From Candidatus Pseudobacter hemicellulosilyticus (lineage in GTDB: Bacteria; Bacteroidota; Bacteroidia; Chitinophagales; Chitinophagaceae): a DNA stretch of 64,000 bases. Of this stretch, positions 52,912 through 62,018 are shown piece by piece. Both the position numbers and the translations under genes were made by a program. Under the pieces are notes generated by a model. That model saw nothing but the letters and a program-made list of their open reading frames with translations. It was not told the origin of the DNA and did not search any database. Positions within the stretch are counted from its first letter, which is position 1, and the number at the start of each line of letters is the position of its first letter. The DNA is taken from positions 3,720,001 to 3,784,000 of the forward strand of contig CP119311.1 in assembly GCA_029202545.1 (NCBI GenBank), in the 5' to 3' direction.

Positions 52912-53808
52912 ATGAAATTTGCTGCCAATACCACCCTGGACCAGTTCCTGAATAGCCTGTTCCAACGATATATGGACAATGTGCCTGATGTGCAAAAGAT
53001 CACGAATGCCATGATCAATAACGGCATTGTGCAATCCCAGCAGGATATCATCAATGACCATATCGCTTTCCGGACCCTGGGCGTACCCCACCTGGGTATC
53101 GCTTCCCTGGAGAAGATCTTCCTGCACCATGGCTACAGCAAAAAAGATTACTACTATTTTGAAGGAAAGAAACTGGATGCCTGGTGGTATGCGCCGCCAG
53201 CACCGGAGTATCCCCGGATATTTGTGAGTGAACTGCGTGTTAAGGACCTGTCGCCGGAAGTACAGGCCATCATTCACCGCTATACAGACCCGGTACAGGC
53301 AGATCCTGTGGATGCACTCGACCTGAATGATGGCGCCGCTATTGGCGAGTTCCTGCACAGGCAGCTCTGGCAAACGCCTACTCAGAAGGATTATGCCGAT
53401 CTGCTGGGGGAGAGTGAATACGCCGCCTGGGTGATCTACAACCGGTATTATCTCAACCACTATACTATCAGCGTTCATAACCTCAAAGAAGGGTACAACA
53501 CCCTGGATCACTTCAATGGATTCCTGGAATCAATCGGGATCCAGCTCAATAGCTCAGGTGGTAAGATCAAAGTGAGTGCCGACGGTCTGCTGCTGCAAAG
53601 CAGTACAGTGGCGCCTATGAATGAGGTGACCTTTGCGGATGGCGTTACCATGGCCATTGCCGGCAGTTATGTGGAATTTGCAGAACGCAAGCTGCTATCG
53701 CAGGATGCTGGTGTTGCTGGCGGTCAGGAGCGCCGCGATGGCTTTGAAGCCAATAATGCCGATAAGATCTTCGAAAGCACCTATACGGACCAGACCAACC
53801 GGTCCTGA
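52912..53808 (+). CDS. DUF1338 family, 2-oxoadipate dioxygenase/decarboxylase-like
   Basis: This 298-residue protein belongs to the Fe(II) vicinal-oxygen-chelate-like family whose characterised member (HglS) converts 2-oxoadipate to 2-hydroxyglutarate in lysine breakdown. Probable metal ligands are H50 (NDHIAFRTLG), His in LNHYTISVHNL (about 183) and Glu in SYVEFAERK (about 257). It is shorter than HglS (about 460 residues), like many Bacteroidota homologues, so the exact substrate is uncertain. No other lysine catabolic gene is seen nearby. Confidence 0.8.
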   Translation: MKFAANTTLDQFLNSLFQRYMDNVPDVQKITNAMINNGIVQSQQDIINDHIAFRTLGVPHLGIASLEKIFLHHGYSKKDYYYFEGKKLDAWWYAPPAPEYPRIFVSELRVKDLSPEVQAIIHRYTDPVQADPVDALDLNDGAAIGEFLHRQLWQTPTQKDYADLLGESEYAAWVIYNRYYLNHYTISVHNLKEGYNTLDHFNGFLESIGIQLNSSGGKIKVSADGLLLQSSTVAPMNEVTFADGVTMAIAGSYVEFAERKLLSQDAGVAGGQERRDGFEANNADKIFESTYTDQTNRS

Positions 53809-54111
53809 GTAAACAATGCAAGGACTTGCTTTTTGGCCACAAGCTCCGTTCCGAAATAGTACCACAACAGCGGGTGTTTATCTGACCATGAAAAGATCCC
53901 TGGAAGAAGTTGGCTATGCTGCCAGGAACCCACCGGTATGTCCCCCATTCACTCCGGGCCATATCTCCCAAATACACTTTCATGCAACTGTGTTGGCTCC
54001 CGGTTGCCAGGTTCCTGAACTGTCTTTTTGCATACGGGAACTATTTGGCTCCTTCAAGACAGGATTAATTGTTAATTAAAATCTATTTCTCTTCATGCGG
54101 GCAGGATGGCC
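53809..54111 (+). other. Intergenic region; no gene recognised
   Basis: The 303 bases between the DUF1338 gene and the next promoter hold short frames on both strands, none with a family or good start. I see no tRNA or strong hairpin. Confidence 0.5.
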
Positions 54112-54142
54112 TTGTTGATAATTACCGCAGCCCCTATTTTTG
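54112..54142 (+). promoter_or_regulatory. Promoter of the outer-membrane barrel gene (TTG - 20 bases - TATTTTTG)
   Basis: TTG at 54112 and an exact TAnnTTTG at 54135-54142 are spaced by 20 bases, as in the tRNA-Arg promoter of this window. The predicted start site near 54149 supports the ATG at 54164 and rules out the upstream TTG at 54140 as start. Confidence 0.65.
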
Positions 54143-54163
54143 GCCACCTTAACCAACCCTTGC

Positions 54164-56920
54164 ATGCATCCACGCCTCCTTATCTTCTTTTTTCCGTGCC
54201 TTTTTGCCACGCGGGCTATGGCACAGCAGAACTCGCTGAAAGGATCTGTGGCCGATACCGCCGAGAAGAAAAAACTGCAACACGCCATTATTGCCCTGAT
54301 TGACCTGGCCGACAGCACCCTCTACCGCTCGGTACGGGCTGATGTACAAGGGCGGTTCACCATGACCAAAATTCCATCTGGTCGTTATACGGTGATGATC
54401 TCCTATCCCAAAATGGCGGATTTCCTCCAGGATATTACTATAACGGACAGCTCTGTCATTGACCTGGCTACGGTCAGTATGGTCAGTGATGCGGTGTTGC
54501 TGGAAGAAGTGGTGGTGCGCGCCAACCTGGCCATGCGCATGCGGGGGGATACCCTGGAATACCGGGCCGATAGCTTTGCTGTGCGCAAGGGCGCCAATGT
54601 GGAAGAATTGCTCAGGAGATTGCCCGGCATTGAAGTGGACAGTAAAGGAAAGATCAAAGCCCAGGGAAAAAATGTGAACAGGATACTGGTGGATGGGGAC
54701 GAATTCTTTTCTGACGATCCCGTTTTTGCCACCCGCTTCCTGCGGGCCGAAGTGGTAGACAAGATCCAGGTTTTTGATAAAAGATCGGAGGAAGCCGAGA
54801 TCACAGGGGTGGATGATGGACAACGCAGTCGCACCATCAACGTATCCCTCAAGGATGATAAAAAGAACGGTTATTTCGGGCGACTGACAGCGGGCGGTGA
54901 TGCCAGCGATTATTACCAGTACGAAGGCATGGTCTCGCTGTTCACCCCCCGCAAAAAAGCTTCCGTCTTCGCCTCCTCTTCCCGTGTAGGGGCAGGAACC
55001 CAATCCCTGGGCGACCTGACCCGCTACGTGGAAGAAGATACGCAGGTTATTGAGGACGGTACTTCCGGTATGCAGGTCAGTCGCGTTGGCGGATTTGGCA
55101 GTGAGCGTGCCGGCGGCAGCGGCATTCCATCCGTGGTTGTGGCCGGAGCGCATTATTCCAACAAGTGGCAACAGAACAAACAAAAGCTGCTGGCCAATTA
55201 CCGGCTGAACCAGACTGATATTGAAGGCTGGAATACCAGCAGACAGACTACCACCTTACCGGATGGTACAGGCTTTACCAACTGGAGCAGCCGCAACAGC
55301 GATGCGTGGAGCCTGGGGCAGCAGGCCAATGCCACCTTCCAGACACCTGTTGATTCTATCCATACCCTTAAAGTAGTGATCAAAGGCAATATTGGTAGTA
55401 ACAAGTCGTACAGCCAGGCAGTGGACAGCAGCAGGAACCTCCTGGGCTATATGGTCAATAACAGTAACCAGTACGAAAATAGTGAAGGGGATAACCGGAA
55501 TTTTGGTTCCAGCCTGAGCTATTACCATCGACTGGGTAAAAAAAGAGGTAGCCTCACTTTCGTGTTCCAGCAGGAATACGGCCTGAAGGACAATGACAGA
55601 TATGCGTTTGCCGCCAACAAGTATTATGATCCGGCCACGGGTGCTTTCCTCAATGCAGATACGCTGGATCAGCTGCAACGCAGTCATGATCTTGCCCAGA
55701 CCTATGCAGGCAAGATCAGCTGGGCCAAAAGAATAGGCAGAACAGGCGGGGTCAACATCAATTATGGCTACAAGTCTATATCCTCGGGCAGCGATTACAA
55801 TGTATGGGAGGAAGGAGCACAGAAGTACAACCAGCGGATAGACAGTCTCAGCAATAATTACCAGTTCAACTCGGGTACGCATATCCTGGGCGGCAGTTTA
55901 TCCCGCACTATCAACAGCTGGCTGACTACTTCAGCCAATGTTAAGCTTTTCCTGACCGATTTTAAACAGCTGGACCGGGACCGCCATGAACTGCGCAAAA
56001 GAAACTTTGTCAATTTTGCGCCGGAGCTGCGGCTTGGGATCGGGAAAGCAGCCAGCAGGGTGGATCTTACTTATGCCGGCAGTACCCAACAACCAACCCT
56101 TGAACAGCTGCAGCCGCTGAGACGTAGTTCCAACCCGCTGCTGGTGCAATTGGGGAATCCTGATCTGAAGCCCTCTTTTTCGCATACTGGTGGAGTAAGT
56201 TTTACCTCTTTCAATATGAGTAACGGCCGGTTCATGATGGTGTCCGCCGGTACCAGCTATATCAGCAATGCCATTACCGCGGAAACTTCGGTAGACGCAC
56301 AGAACAGGCAAACAACCCGGTATATTAACCTGAACAGCGTGCCTGGCTTCAACCTGATGAGCACCTACGGCAAGCGTTTGCAGGAAAAACACCTCAGTGT
56401 AAACCTGGGCGCCAATTTGAGTACTAACGGTAATTACCTTATCCAGAATGGTGAGAAGGTCCGTAACAACAATATTAATTATGGCGCCAACGGTGGTTTT
56501 ACAAAGGACTGGGAAGATGTGTGCAGCGTGGAGCTGAACAGCCGCTTCAATTTTACAGAAGGGCGGTCTTCCGTAAAGAATTACAGCACCCGCCGGAATT
56601 TTACGCATTCGCATTCCATTAGAGGATATGCTCATTTACCTTTCAAGCTGGAACTGAATACGGATTGCGACATGAGCTTTCAGCCCAAAAATGAGGTCTT
56701 TAAGGAAAGCCTGAATGTTTTCCGCTGGAATGCCTATGTGCAGCGGACCTTCCTGCGGAACGACGAACTGTTCCTGCGTTTCGCCGTAGATGATATCCTG
56801 AATAATAATACCGGCTATACGCGGACGGTAAGCGGCAATATGATCGCGGAGTCCAACTCGCTGGTGTTGAAACGTTATTGTATGTTATCGCTCACCTGGA
56901 ATTTTGCCAGGAGCCTGTAA
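54164..56920 (+). CDS. Outer-membrane beta-barrel protein of the TonB-dependent receptor type with N-terminal carboxypeptidase-like domain
   Basis: This 918-residue outer-membrane protein has a signal peptide (FFFPCLFATRAMAQ). An N-terminal carboxypeptidase-regulatory-like beta domain (about 25-115, SLKGSVADTAEKKK) follows, then a plug-like segment (RMRGDTLEYRADSFAV; VEELLRRLPGIEVDSKGKI; NRILVDGDEFFSDDP) and a long barrel (OMP_b-brl_3 type) ending in LTWNFARSL. The partner is the GLPGLI protein encoded 17 bases downstream, a common Bacteroidota pairing. The substrate is unknown and there is no sigma/FecR or SusD here. ATG54164 was chosen because the promoter overlaps the alternative start. 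Confidence 0.88.
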   Translation: MHPRLLIFFFPCLFATRAMAQQNSLKGSVADTAEKKKLQHAIIALIDLADSTLYRSVRADVQGRFTMTKIPSGRYTVMISYPKMADFLQDITITDSSVIDLATVSMVSDAVLLEEVVVRANLAMRMRGDTLEYRADSFAVRKGANVEELLRRLPGIEVDSKGKIKAQGKNVNRILVDGDEFFSDDPVFATRFLRAEVVDKIQVFDKRSEEAEITGVDDGQRSRTINVSLKDDKKNGYFGRLTAGGDASDYYQYEGMVSLFTPRKKASVFASSSRVGAGTQSLGDLTRYVEEDTQVIEDGTSGMQVSRVGGFGSERAGGSGIPSVVVAGAHYSNKWQQNKQKLLANYRLNQTDIEGWNTSRQTTTLPDGTGFTNWSSRNSDAWSLGQQANATFQTPVDSIHTLKVVIKGNIGSNKSYSQAVDSSRNLLGYMVNNSNQYENSEGDNRNFGSSLSYYHRLGKKRGSLTFVFQQEYGLKDNDRYAFAANKYYDPATGAFLNADTLDQLQRSHDLAQTYAGKISWAKRIGRTGGVNINYGYKSISSGSDYNVWEEGAQKYNQRIDSLSNNYQFNSGTHILGGSLSRTINSWLTTSANVKLFLTDFKQLDRDRHELRKRNFVNFAPELRLGIGKAASRVDLTYAGSTQQPTLEQLQPLRRSSNPLLVQLGNPDLKPSFSHTGGVSFTSFNMSNGRFMMVSAGTSYISNAITAETSVDAQNRQTTRYINLNSVPGFNLMSTYGKRLQEKHLSVNLGANLSTNGNYLIQNGEKVRNNNINYGANGGFTKDWEDVCSVELNSRFNFTEGRSSVKNYSTRRNFTHSHSIRGYAHLPFKLELNTDCDMSFQPKNEVFKESLNVFRWNAYVQRTFLRNDELFLRFAVDDILNNNTGYTRTVSGNMIAESNSLVLKRYCMLSLTWNFARSL

Positions 56921-56937
56921 ATAAAAAAGCAGCAGCC

Positions 56938-57699
56938 ATGAAAAAGATAATTCTCTGTTGGTGCCTGGTGATCCTTGCTGTGGCCGGAGCGGCCGCCCAG
57001 GACTTTATTGTCCGGGGCAGGATAGAATATGAGGTGAAGGTCAACATGAAAAGAAAGCTGGAAGAAATGCGTGCAGAAATGGGAAAAGACGCAAACATTG
57101 TTTTTGGTGGCACTATAGCGGATTATTCCACCACCTACCGCAGCCTGCTGTTCTCCGGCAACCAGAGTTATTATGGGGCGGACCGCCAGCGGGATGGTCA
57201 GATCGCTACAGATGGGCCGGCCGTGTATATGGACCTGGATAAGGCGGAAACTGTTTGCCGGCGCTATTTATTCATGGAATCAATGGTGATACAGGATACC
57301 CTGGCCAATATCCGCTGGAAGATAGGGAATGAGATCCGCACCATCGCCGGCTTTCAATGCCGGAAGGCTGTGGGGAAGATACAGGACAGTATTTACGTAG
57401 TTGCTTTTTATTGTCCGGAGATCATCCCGCAGAGTGGCCCGGAACTGTTCACCGGCCTACCCGGTATGATCCTGGGGCTGGCCATTCCCCGAATGTACAC
57501 CACCTGGTTTGCTACTAAGATACAGGTGGCTGGAATTGACGAAACACAACTCAAAAAGCCCACTGCAAAAAAAGGGAAAACGCTCAGCAGGCAGGAACTG
57601 GAAGAATATATGGAGAAGAACTACAAAAAGGGCGGCTTTTTTGGGGAGGGCGGCGCCAGGCGTTTGCAGGAACAGGCTTTTGGCTTTGTGCTGCAATAA
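56938..57699 (+). CDS. GLPGLI family protein
   Basis: This 253-residue exported protein has a signal peptide (IILCWCLVILAVAGAAAQ) and the name-giving motif as TGLPGMILGL (about residue 180), within a body that also holds AFYCPEIIPQSGPELFTGLP. The family is known almost only from Bacteroidota, often beside a barrel of the kind encoded upstream. The C-terminus is basic (KKPTAKKGKTLSRQELEEYM). Role is unknown; assembly or ligand delivery to the barrel is possible. A longer frame opens into the preceding gene, but ATG56938 precedes the signal peptide. Confidence 0.9.
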   Translation: MKKIILCWCLVILAVAGAAAQDFIVRGRIEYEVKVNMKRKLEEMRAEMGKDANIVFGGTIADYSTTYRSLLFSGNQSYYGADRQRDGQIATDGPAVYMDLDKAETVCRRYLFMESMVIQDTLANIRWKIGNEIRTIAGFQCRKAVGKIQDSIYVVAFYCPEIIPQSGPELFTGLPGMILGLAIPRMYTTWFATKIQVAGIDETQLKKPTAKKGKTLSRQELEEYMEKNYKKGGFFGEGGARRLQEQAFGFVLQ

Positions 57700-57845
57700 C
57701 CGGCTTTCGTAAACTCCCGCTTTCGGGTACAGGAAAGTCCCTTTTCCCTATTTCGACGATCGGCGCAGGCCCCAGGCCACCCGCTGGCACGCCCCTTGTA
57801 ATAAATAATCAGTATCTTATCTATCCAAAAAAAACTACTGATACC

Positions 57846-58316
57846 ATGAAAGCGATACTCCCTCTGTTATTAGTGGCCCTGGCGGCCGGTCAATCCTGTA
57901 ATGACGGCACTGCTTCCAAAGAAGCCAACAGGGATACTGTTGAGTTAGTGACTGAGCCTGCCCTGCCTAAACCGGATACCCGCTGTTATGCCTGGCGCAA
58001 TAATAAGGACACCGTATTGCTGAAAGTAACACTGACAGATACCAGCGCTTCCGGCGATCTGCTCTATAATTTCTTTGAGAAAGATGATAACAATGGGACC
58101 ATCCAGGGCGTATTGAGAAAGGATACCCTGCTGGCTGATTATACCTTCCAGTCTGAAGGTACTATCTCAGTGCGCCAGGTGGCATTTGTCCTTTCTGATT
58201 CCAGTGCCGTGGAAGGGTATGGTGGCGTAGATGAAAAGAATGGCCGCCAGGTATTCAAGGACCTCTCCAAATTGAAATTCCAGGGAGTGGGATTGAAAAG
58301 GGAGCCCTGCCAGTAA
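57846..58316 (+). CDS. Small lipoprotein of unknown function
   Basis: This 156-residue protein has a lipobox-like AAGQSCND (Cys 18). The body is beta-rich, with VLLKVTLTDTSASGDLLYNF and IQGVLRKDTLLADYTF, a layout seen in conserved hypothetical lipoproteins of this group. I do not recognise a named family. It lies 146 bases after the GLPGLI gene and converges on the DUF4350-like gene with 27 bases between stops. Confidence 0.7.
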   Translation: MKAILPLLLVALAAGQSCNDGTASKEANRDTVELVTEPALPKPDTRCYAWRNNKDTVLLKVTLTDTSASGDLLYNFFEKDDNNGTIQGVLRKDTLLADYTFQSEGTISVRQVAFVLSDSSAVEGYGGVDEKNGRQVFKDLSKLKFQGVGLKREPCQ

Positions 58317-58343
58317 TGCCTGTACAGGGCGCCCGGAAATAAG

Positions 58344-59147
58344 TTACCTGGCTTTTTCCAGCAGCCACCTGGCCAGGTCGGCCGCGGCTTTGGGATTCTC
58401 AAAATCGTCCGGCAGCTTTTTACCACCGATATATTCATTGTAGATCCAGGGATCGCCAATGCATAATACTGTTCCCTTGCCAAAGGGGGTAACGGACATA
58501 ATTATATTGCCTTTGTCCTGGAACACCGCCATGGCAGGCTTTTTCAGCTCCAGGGTACTCAGTTCCTTGATGAATACTTTTTTAGCTGTTTTGAGGATGG
58601 CATGATCTGCCGGCACTTTCAATGCTCCCTGCTCAAACTGATCGTTGAACACCAGGTTGTAGCGGTCCTCCTTAAAACGTACGCCAAATTTCTTCGCCAG
58701 CATATTCAGGTGTGTGAACTCACAGTTGCCGGAGTCGTTGGCCAGTAATACCAGCACACCGCCTTTCTTCACCCAGCTGGTAATGGCCTTGATATCCTGT
58801 GGCTGGATAAAATTTGGTTTGGGGGTTTCTTTCTCTGTATCCGGGTCAACGATAATATATACCGATGCGTTTTGCAGATTGGCCGTGGTAGGTGCTGTTT
58901 CCAGCGATTGGGTGCTGGCGCCGAGCTGGCGGAACATATTGCCCCAGCCGCTATAGCCGCTCCAGGTTGTATCCTCCCAGGTATAATGATAGCGGAAGGA
59001 CTTGCCGTCCTTGCCCTTTTTGGTTTCGTTGTTGTAATAGTAATCCAGCAATACGGTCTTGCCTTTTGTGGTAGTTTGGGAACGGACAGTAAGCTGACAG
59101 GCGCCTGCCAGGATGGTCAGCAGAAACAGTTTCTTGAATGGGGTCAT
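58344..59147 (-). CDS. Exported DUF4350-like protein
   Basis: This 267-residue protein has a signal peptide (LFLLTILAGACQLTVRS). Its core alternates strands and helices (SVYIIVDPDTEKE; ITSWVKKGGVLVLLANDSGN; KGTVLCIGDPWIYNEY), which fits the GATase-like DUF4350 or ThuA fold. Similar domains follow unsaturated rhamnogalacturonyl hydrolases in some Bacteroidota, which would suit a rhamnose-related operon, but that is inference. It starts 12 bases after the upstream oxidoreductase gene, so it is probably the last gene of that operon. Confidence 0.65.
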   Translation of the reverse strand: MTPFKKLFLLTILAGACQLTVRSQTTTKGKTVLLDYYYNNETKKGKDGKSFRYHYTWEDTTWSGYSGWGNMFRQLGASTQSLETAPTTANLQNASVYIIVDPDTEKETPKPNFIQPQDIKAITSWVKKGGVLVLLANDSGNCEFTHLNMLAKKFGVRFKEDRYNLVFNDQFEQGALKVPADHAILKTAKKVFIKELSTLELKKPAMAVFQDKGNIIMSVTPFGKGTVLCIGDPWIYNEYIGGKKLPDDFENPKAAADLARWLLEKAR

Positions 59148-59159
59148 GCGTCAATCGTT

Positions 59160-60200
59160 TTATAGGTCGATAATTCTTTTTTCCTCCTGGCTTCTGAGGG
59201 CGGCGTCAATGATCCGCATCACATTCACCCCGTCCTGTGCGGTAGTGGGGGCGGGCTGCTGATCGGTGATGGCCTTGAACAGTTTCTCATAGAACTCCCC
59301 ATACTGGCCTCTTTCCGTAGGCACCAGTTCACGCACTACGGTGCCATTGATCTCGGTGTGGAGCAGGCCGCGGTGCTGTTCTTCCTCGATGCCATAATGC
59401 GGGTTATTGGGCAGCATACCGGCCTGCAGCTGGGCTTCCTGTACGTCCGACCTGGATTTCAGGAAGGAACCTCTGGTGCCGTGCAGTGCAAAGGACGGGA
59501 TAGGTTCGCGCACAATATAACCGCTCTTGAGCCGCACACGCAGCCCGGGGTAGTAGAGCAATACTTCCAGGTAGTCAATGATGCGGGAATTGGGCCGCTG
59601 GGTCTGGAGGTCGGCAAAGACCGCGGTGGGCATGCCAAAGAGCAGGAGGGCGGCGTCAATAATATGCGGTCCCAGATCATAGAGGTTGCCGGTGCCCGGC
59701 CCAGGGGTCTCTTTGTGTTGTTTGGGACTGAGGACGTCATTGTACCGGTCGTAATGCAGTTCTGCTTCCCGGATAGCGCCCAGGTTGCCTGACTGTGCTA
59801 TGCGCTGTACGGTTTTGAGATCACTGTCGAACCGCCGGTTCTGGTACACGGAAAGGATCAGTCCTTTCTGCTGTGCCAGGGATTGCAGTTCCAGTGCTTC
59901 GGCCAGCGTGCTGGTGAAAGGCTTCTCCACCAGTACATGCTTACCGGCTTCCAGTGCCTGCCGGGTATACTCATAATGCGTATAATTGGGCGTGTTGACC
60001 ACTACCAGCTCTATGGCCGGATCGGCCAGCAGGGCCTCATAGCTACTGAAACTTCTGATGCCGGGATAGTGGTCGGCCGCGGCCTGCTTGCTTCTTTCCC
60101 AGACTGCATATAACTCGTAACCGGGTAATACGGACAAAAAAGGCGCATGAAAAACGCGGCCCGACATACCGAATGAACAAAGGGCTGTTTTGATAGGCAT
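59160..60200 (-). CDS. Gfo/Idh/MocA family NAD(P)-dependent oxidoreductase
   Basis: This 346-residue enzyme has an N-terminal Rossmann fold (ALCSFGMSGRVFHAPFLSVL; VVVNTPNYTHYEYTRQAL) and the conserved EKP motif (HVLVEKPFTSTLAEA, Lys about 93), then a C-terminal alpha/beta domain with DLGPHIIDAALLLFGMP, where Asp and His lie near the active site. Members oxidise or reduce sugars and cyclitols; the exact substrate is not clear. It is encoded 21 bases after the SDR gene and likely shares its pathway. Confidence 0.92.
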   Translation of the reverse strand: MPIKTALCSFGMSGRVFHAPFLSVLPGYELYAVWERSKQAAADHYPGIRSFSSYEALLADPAIELVVVNTPNYTHYEYTRQALEAGKHVLVEKPFTSTLAEALELQSLAQQKGLILSVYQNRRFDSDLKTVQRIAQSGNLGAIREAELHYDRYNDVLSPKQHKETPGPGTGNLYDLGPHIIDAALLLFGMPTAVFADLQTQRPNSRIIDYLEVLLYYPGLRVRLKSGYIVREPIPSFALHGTRGSFLKSRSDVQEAQLQAGMLPNNPHYGIEEEQHRGLLHTEINGTVVRELVPTERGQYGEFYEKLFKAITDQQPAPTTAQDGVNVMRIIDAALRSQEEKRIIDL

Positions 60201-60221
60201 GATCTCCGATTTTGGTGCAAC

Positions 60222-61001
60222 TTACAAAGCTCTGTCCAAATGTACATAACCTCCGTCAACATGGATCAGCTGACCGGTGGTATGACTGGATCTTTCTGAC
60301 AACAGGAAGGCGGTGGTGTCCGCAATCTCTTCTGCCGTGGTCATCCGTTGCTCCAGGGGGATCTTTGCCACAATATTGTTGAATTGCTGAATGGGGTCGG
60401 GCAGGCTGTTGATCCAGTGCTCATACAGCGGGGTCCAGCATTCCGCCACCACAATGGCGTTGACGCGGATCCCATAGGGCAGCAGCTCCACCGCCCATTC
60501 CCGGGTGAGGGCATTGCGGCCCCCGTTGGCTGCCGCATAGGCGGAAGTGCCGCCCTGTCCCGTTTCTGCTGTTTTGGAACTGATGTTCACAATGGCCCCC
60601 TTTGTTTTTTTCAGGGCCGGCAGGGCAAAATGCGCCATCAGGTAGTAATGTACCAGGTTCTTGTGCAGGGAGCCTATAAAAGCTTCATAGCTGCCCTTCT
60701 CCAGTCCTACGCCATCATTGACGCCAGCATTGTTCACCAGGCCGTCAATGCGTCCGTAGGCGGATTCCACGGCCTGAACAGCCTGCGCCGCCGCCGCGGG
60801 ATCGGTAAGCTCGGCCACTACCTGCCCGGCCTGGCCGCCCGCCGCCTTTACCGCTGCTATCACGCGGTTATTGTCGGCTTCATTCCGCCCTACTATCACC
60901 GGCAGGGCGCCTTCCCGGGCCAGCACTTTTACAATGCCTTCCCCGATGCCTTTGGCCCCGCCGGTCACAATGACGACTTTATTGGTTAACTGGAGATCCA
61001 T
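60222..61001 (-). CDS. SDR-family dehydrogenase, L-fucose/keto-deoxy-fuconate dehydrogenase-like
   Basis: This 259-residue short-chain dehydrogenase has TGGAKGIGEG (13-22), NNAG (90-93), a likely Ser at 141-142 and Tyr155. The usual Lys four residues after the tyrosine is Asn159 (SAYAAANGG), so the YxxxK motif is incomplete. The rest of the fold and the ALTREWAVELLPYGIRVNA segment match the L-fucose dehydrogenase / LRA5-like group. In the oxidative deoxysugar pathways this step feeds the FAH-family hydrolase encoded 15 bases upstream. Exact substrate is inferred from context. Confidence 0.82.
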   Translation of the reverse strand: MDLQLTNKVVIVTGGAKGIGEGIVKVLAREGALPVIVGRNEADNNRVIAAVKAAGGQAGQVVAELTDPAAAAQAVQAVESAYGRIDGLVNNAGVNDGVGLEKGSYEAFIGSLHKNLVHYYLMAHFALPALKKTKGAIVNISSKTAETGQGGTSAYAAANGGRNALTREWAVELLPYGIRVNAIVVAECWTPLYEHWINSLPDPIQQFNNIVAKIPLEQRMTTAEEIADTTAFLLSERSSHTTGQLIHVDGGYVHLDRAL

Positions 61002-61016
61002 GAGTTGAGTTTACAG

Positions 61017-61868
61017 TTAGGAATATGCTTTGGCCACCTGCCGGCTGCTGCCCAGGCCATCTATGCCCAGCTCCATGATATCACCGGGTTTGATATAGAC
61101 CGGTTCAGGCTTCATGCCCAGGCCCACGCCGGCAGGGGTGCCGGTGGAGATCACATCACCCGGCAGCAGGGTCATGAACTGGCTCAGGTAGGAAACCAGG
61201 TGCGGGATCTTGAAGATCAGGTTACTGGTATTGCCATCCTGCATGGTCTTTCCGTTCACGGTTAACCATAAGCGCAGTTTATTGATATCACCCAGCTCAT
61301 CAGGCGTGGCCAGCCAGGGACCTAAGGGGGCAAAGGTATCGCAGCTCTTGCCTTTCACCCACTGACCGCCTCTTTCCAGCTGGTATTCGCGTTCGCTGTA
61401 ATCATTGTGCAGGCAGTAACCGGCTACATAATCCAGCGCAGCAGATTCGTCCACATAACTGGCTTTTTTGCCGATCACTACGGCCAGTTCCACTTCCCAG
61501 TCGGTCTTGACGCTGTTGCGGGGGATCACCAGGTCGTCATTGGGGCCAACCAGGGCTGTGGTGGCTTTGAAGAACACTACGGGTTCTTTGGGTGCTGTGG
61601 CATTGGTTTCGGCGGCATGGTCTGCATAATTGAGCCCAATGCAAATGATCTTGGAAGGCTTTGCCACCGGGCTGCCCAGCCGGGCGCCGGCAGGTACTTC
61701 GGGCAGCGTGGGTTGCTTGTCCAGCAAGGCTTTCAGCTGTTCAATGCCGCCGCTGGCAAAGAACTGTTCGTCGTAGTCCGGGGTGAGGGCGGATACATCA
61801 TATTGTTTGTTGTTCAGCTGGATGCCTGGCTTTTCCATGCCTGGTTCACCGAATCGGATGAGCTTCAT
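61017..61868 (-). CDS. Fumarylacetoacetate hydrolase-family enzyme, likely 2,4-diketo-3-deoxy-fuconate/rhamnonate hydrolase
   Basis: This 283-residue enzyme has the FAH fold with metal-binding acidic residues (KTDWEVELAVVIG) and the segment GYCLHNDYSEREYQ. The C-terminus has SQFMTLLPGDVISTGTPAGV, as in FahA/ureidoglycolate-lyase-like proteins. In the non-phosphorylated L-fucose and L-rhamnose routes a member of this family splits a 2,4-diketo acid to pyruvate and L-lactate. The adjacent SDR and the LutBC genes for lactate use make this reading likely, though not proven. It starts 150 bases after lutC. Confidence 0.85.
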   Translation of the reverse strand: MKLIRFGEPGMEKPGIQLNNKQYDVSALTPDYDEQFFASGGIEQLKALLDKQPTLPEVPAGARLGSPVAKPSKIICIGLNYADHAAETNATAPKEPVVFFKATTALVGPNDDLVIPRNSVKTDWEVELAVVIGKKASYVDESAALDYVAGYCLHNDYSEREYQLERGGQWVKGKSCDTFAPLGPWLATPDELGDINKLRLWLTVNGKTMQDGNTSNLIFKIPHLVSYLSQFMTLLPGDVISTGTPAGVGLGMKPEPVYIKPGDIMELGIDGLGSSRQVAKAYS

Positions 61869-62018
61869 AATGCGCGTTATTTTTAGTTGTACAAGTTATT
61901 TTTTATAGCAGGTAAAAGTCCTGCGGTTATTTGGTTGCCAGCTGCCTGTCTGTCCTTTGCTGTTGTCAGGTCTGCGGTAGACAGACCGGTATATAGCTTC
62001 ACTGCGGCTGCTTACTGT

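Noticed and set aside
53816..54079. 87-codon frame after the DUF1338 gene
   Set aside because: No recognisable protein, no good start region, and frames of similar length exist on the other strand.
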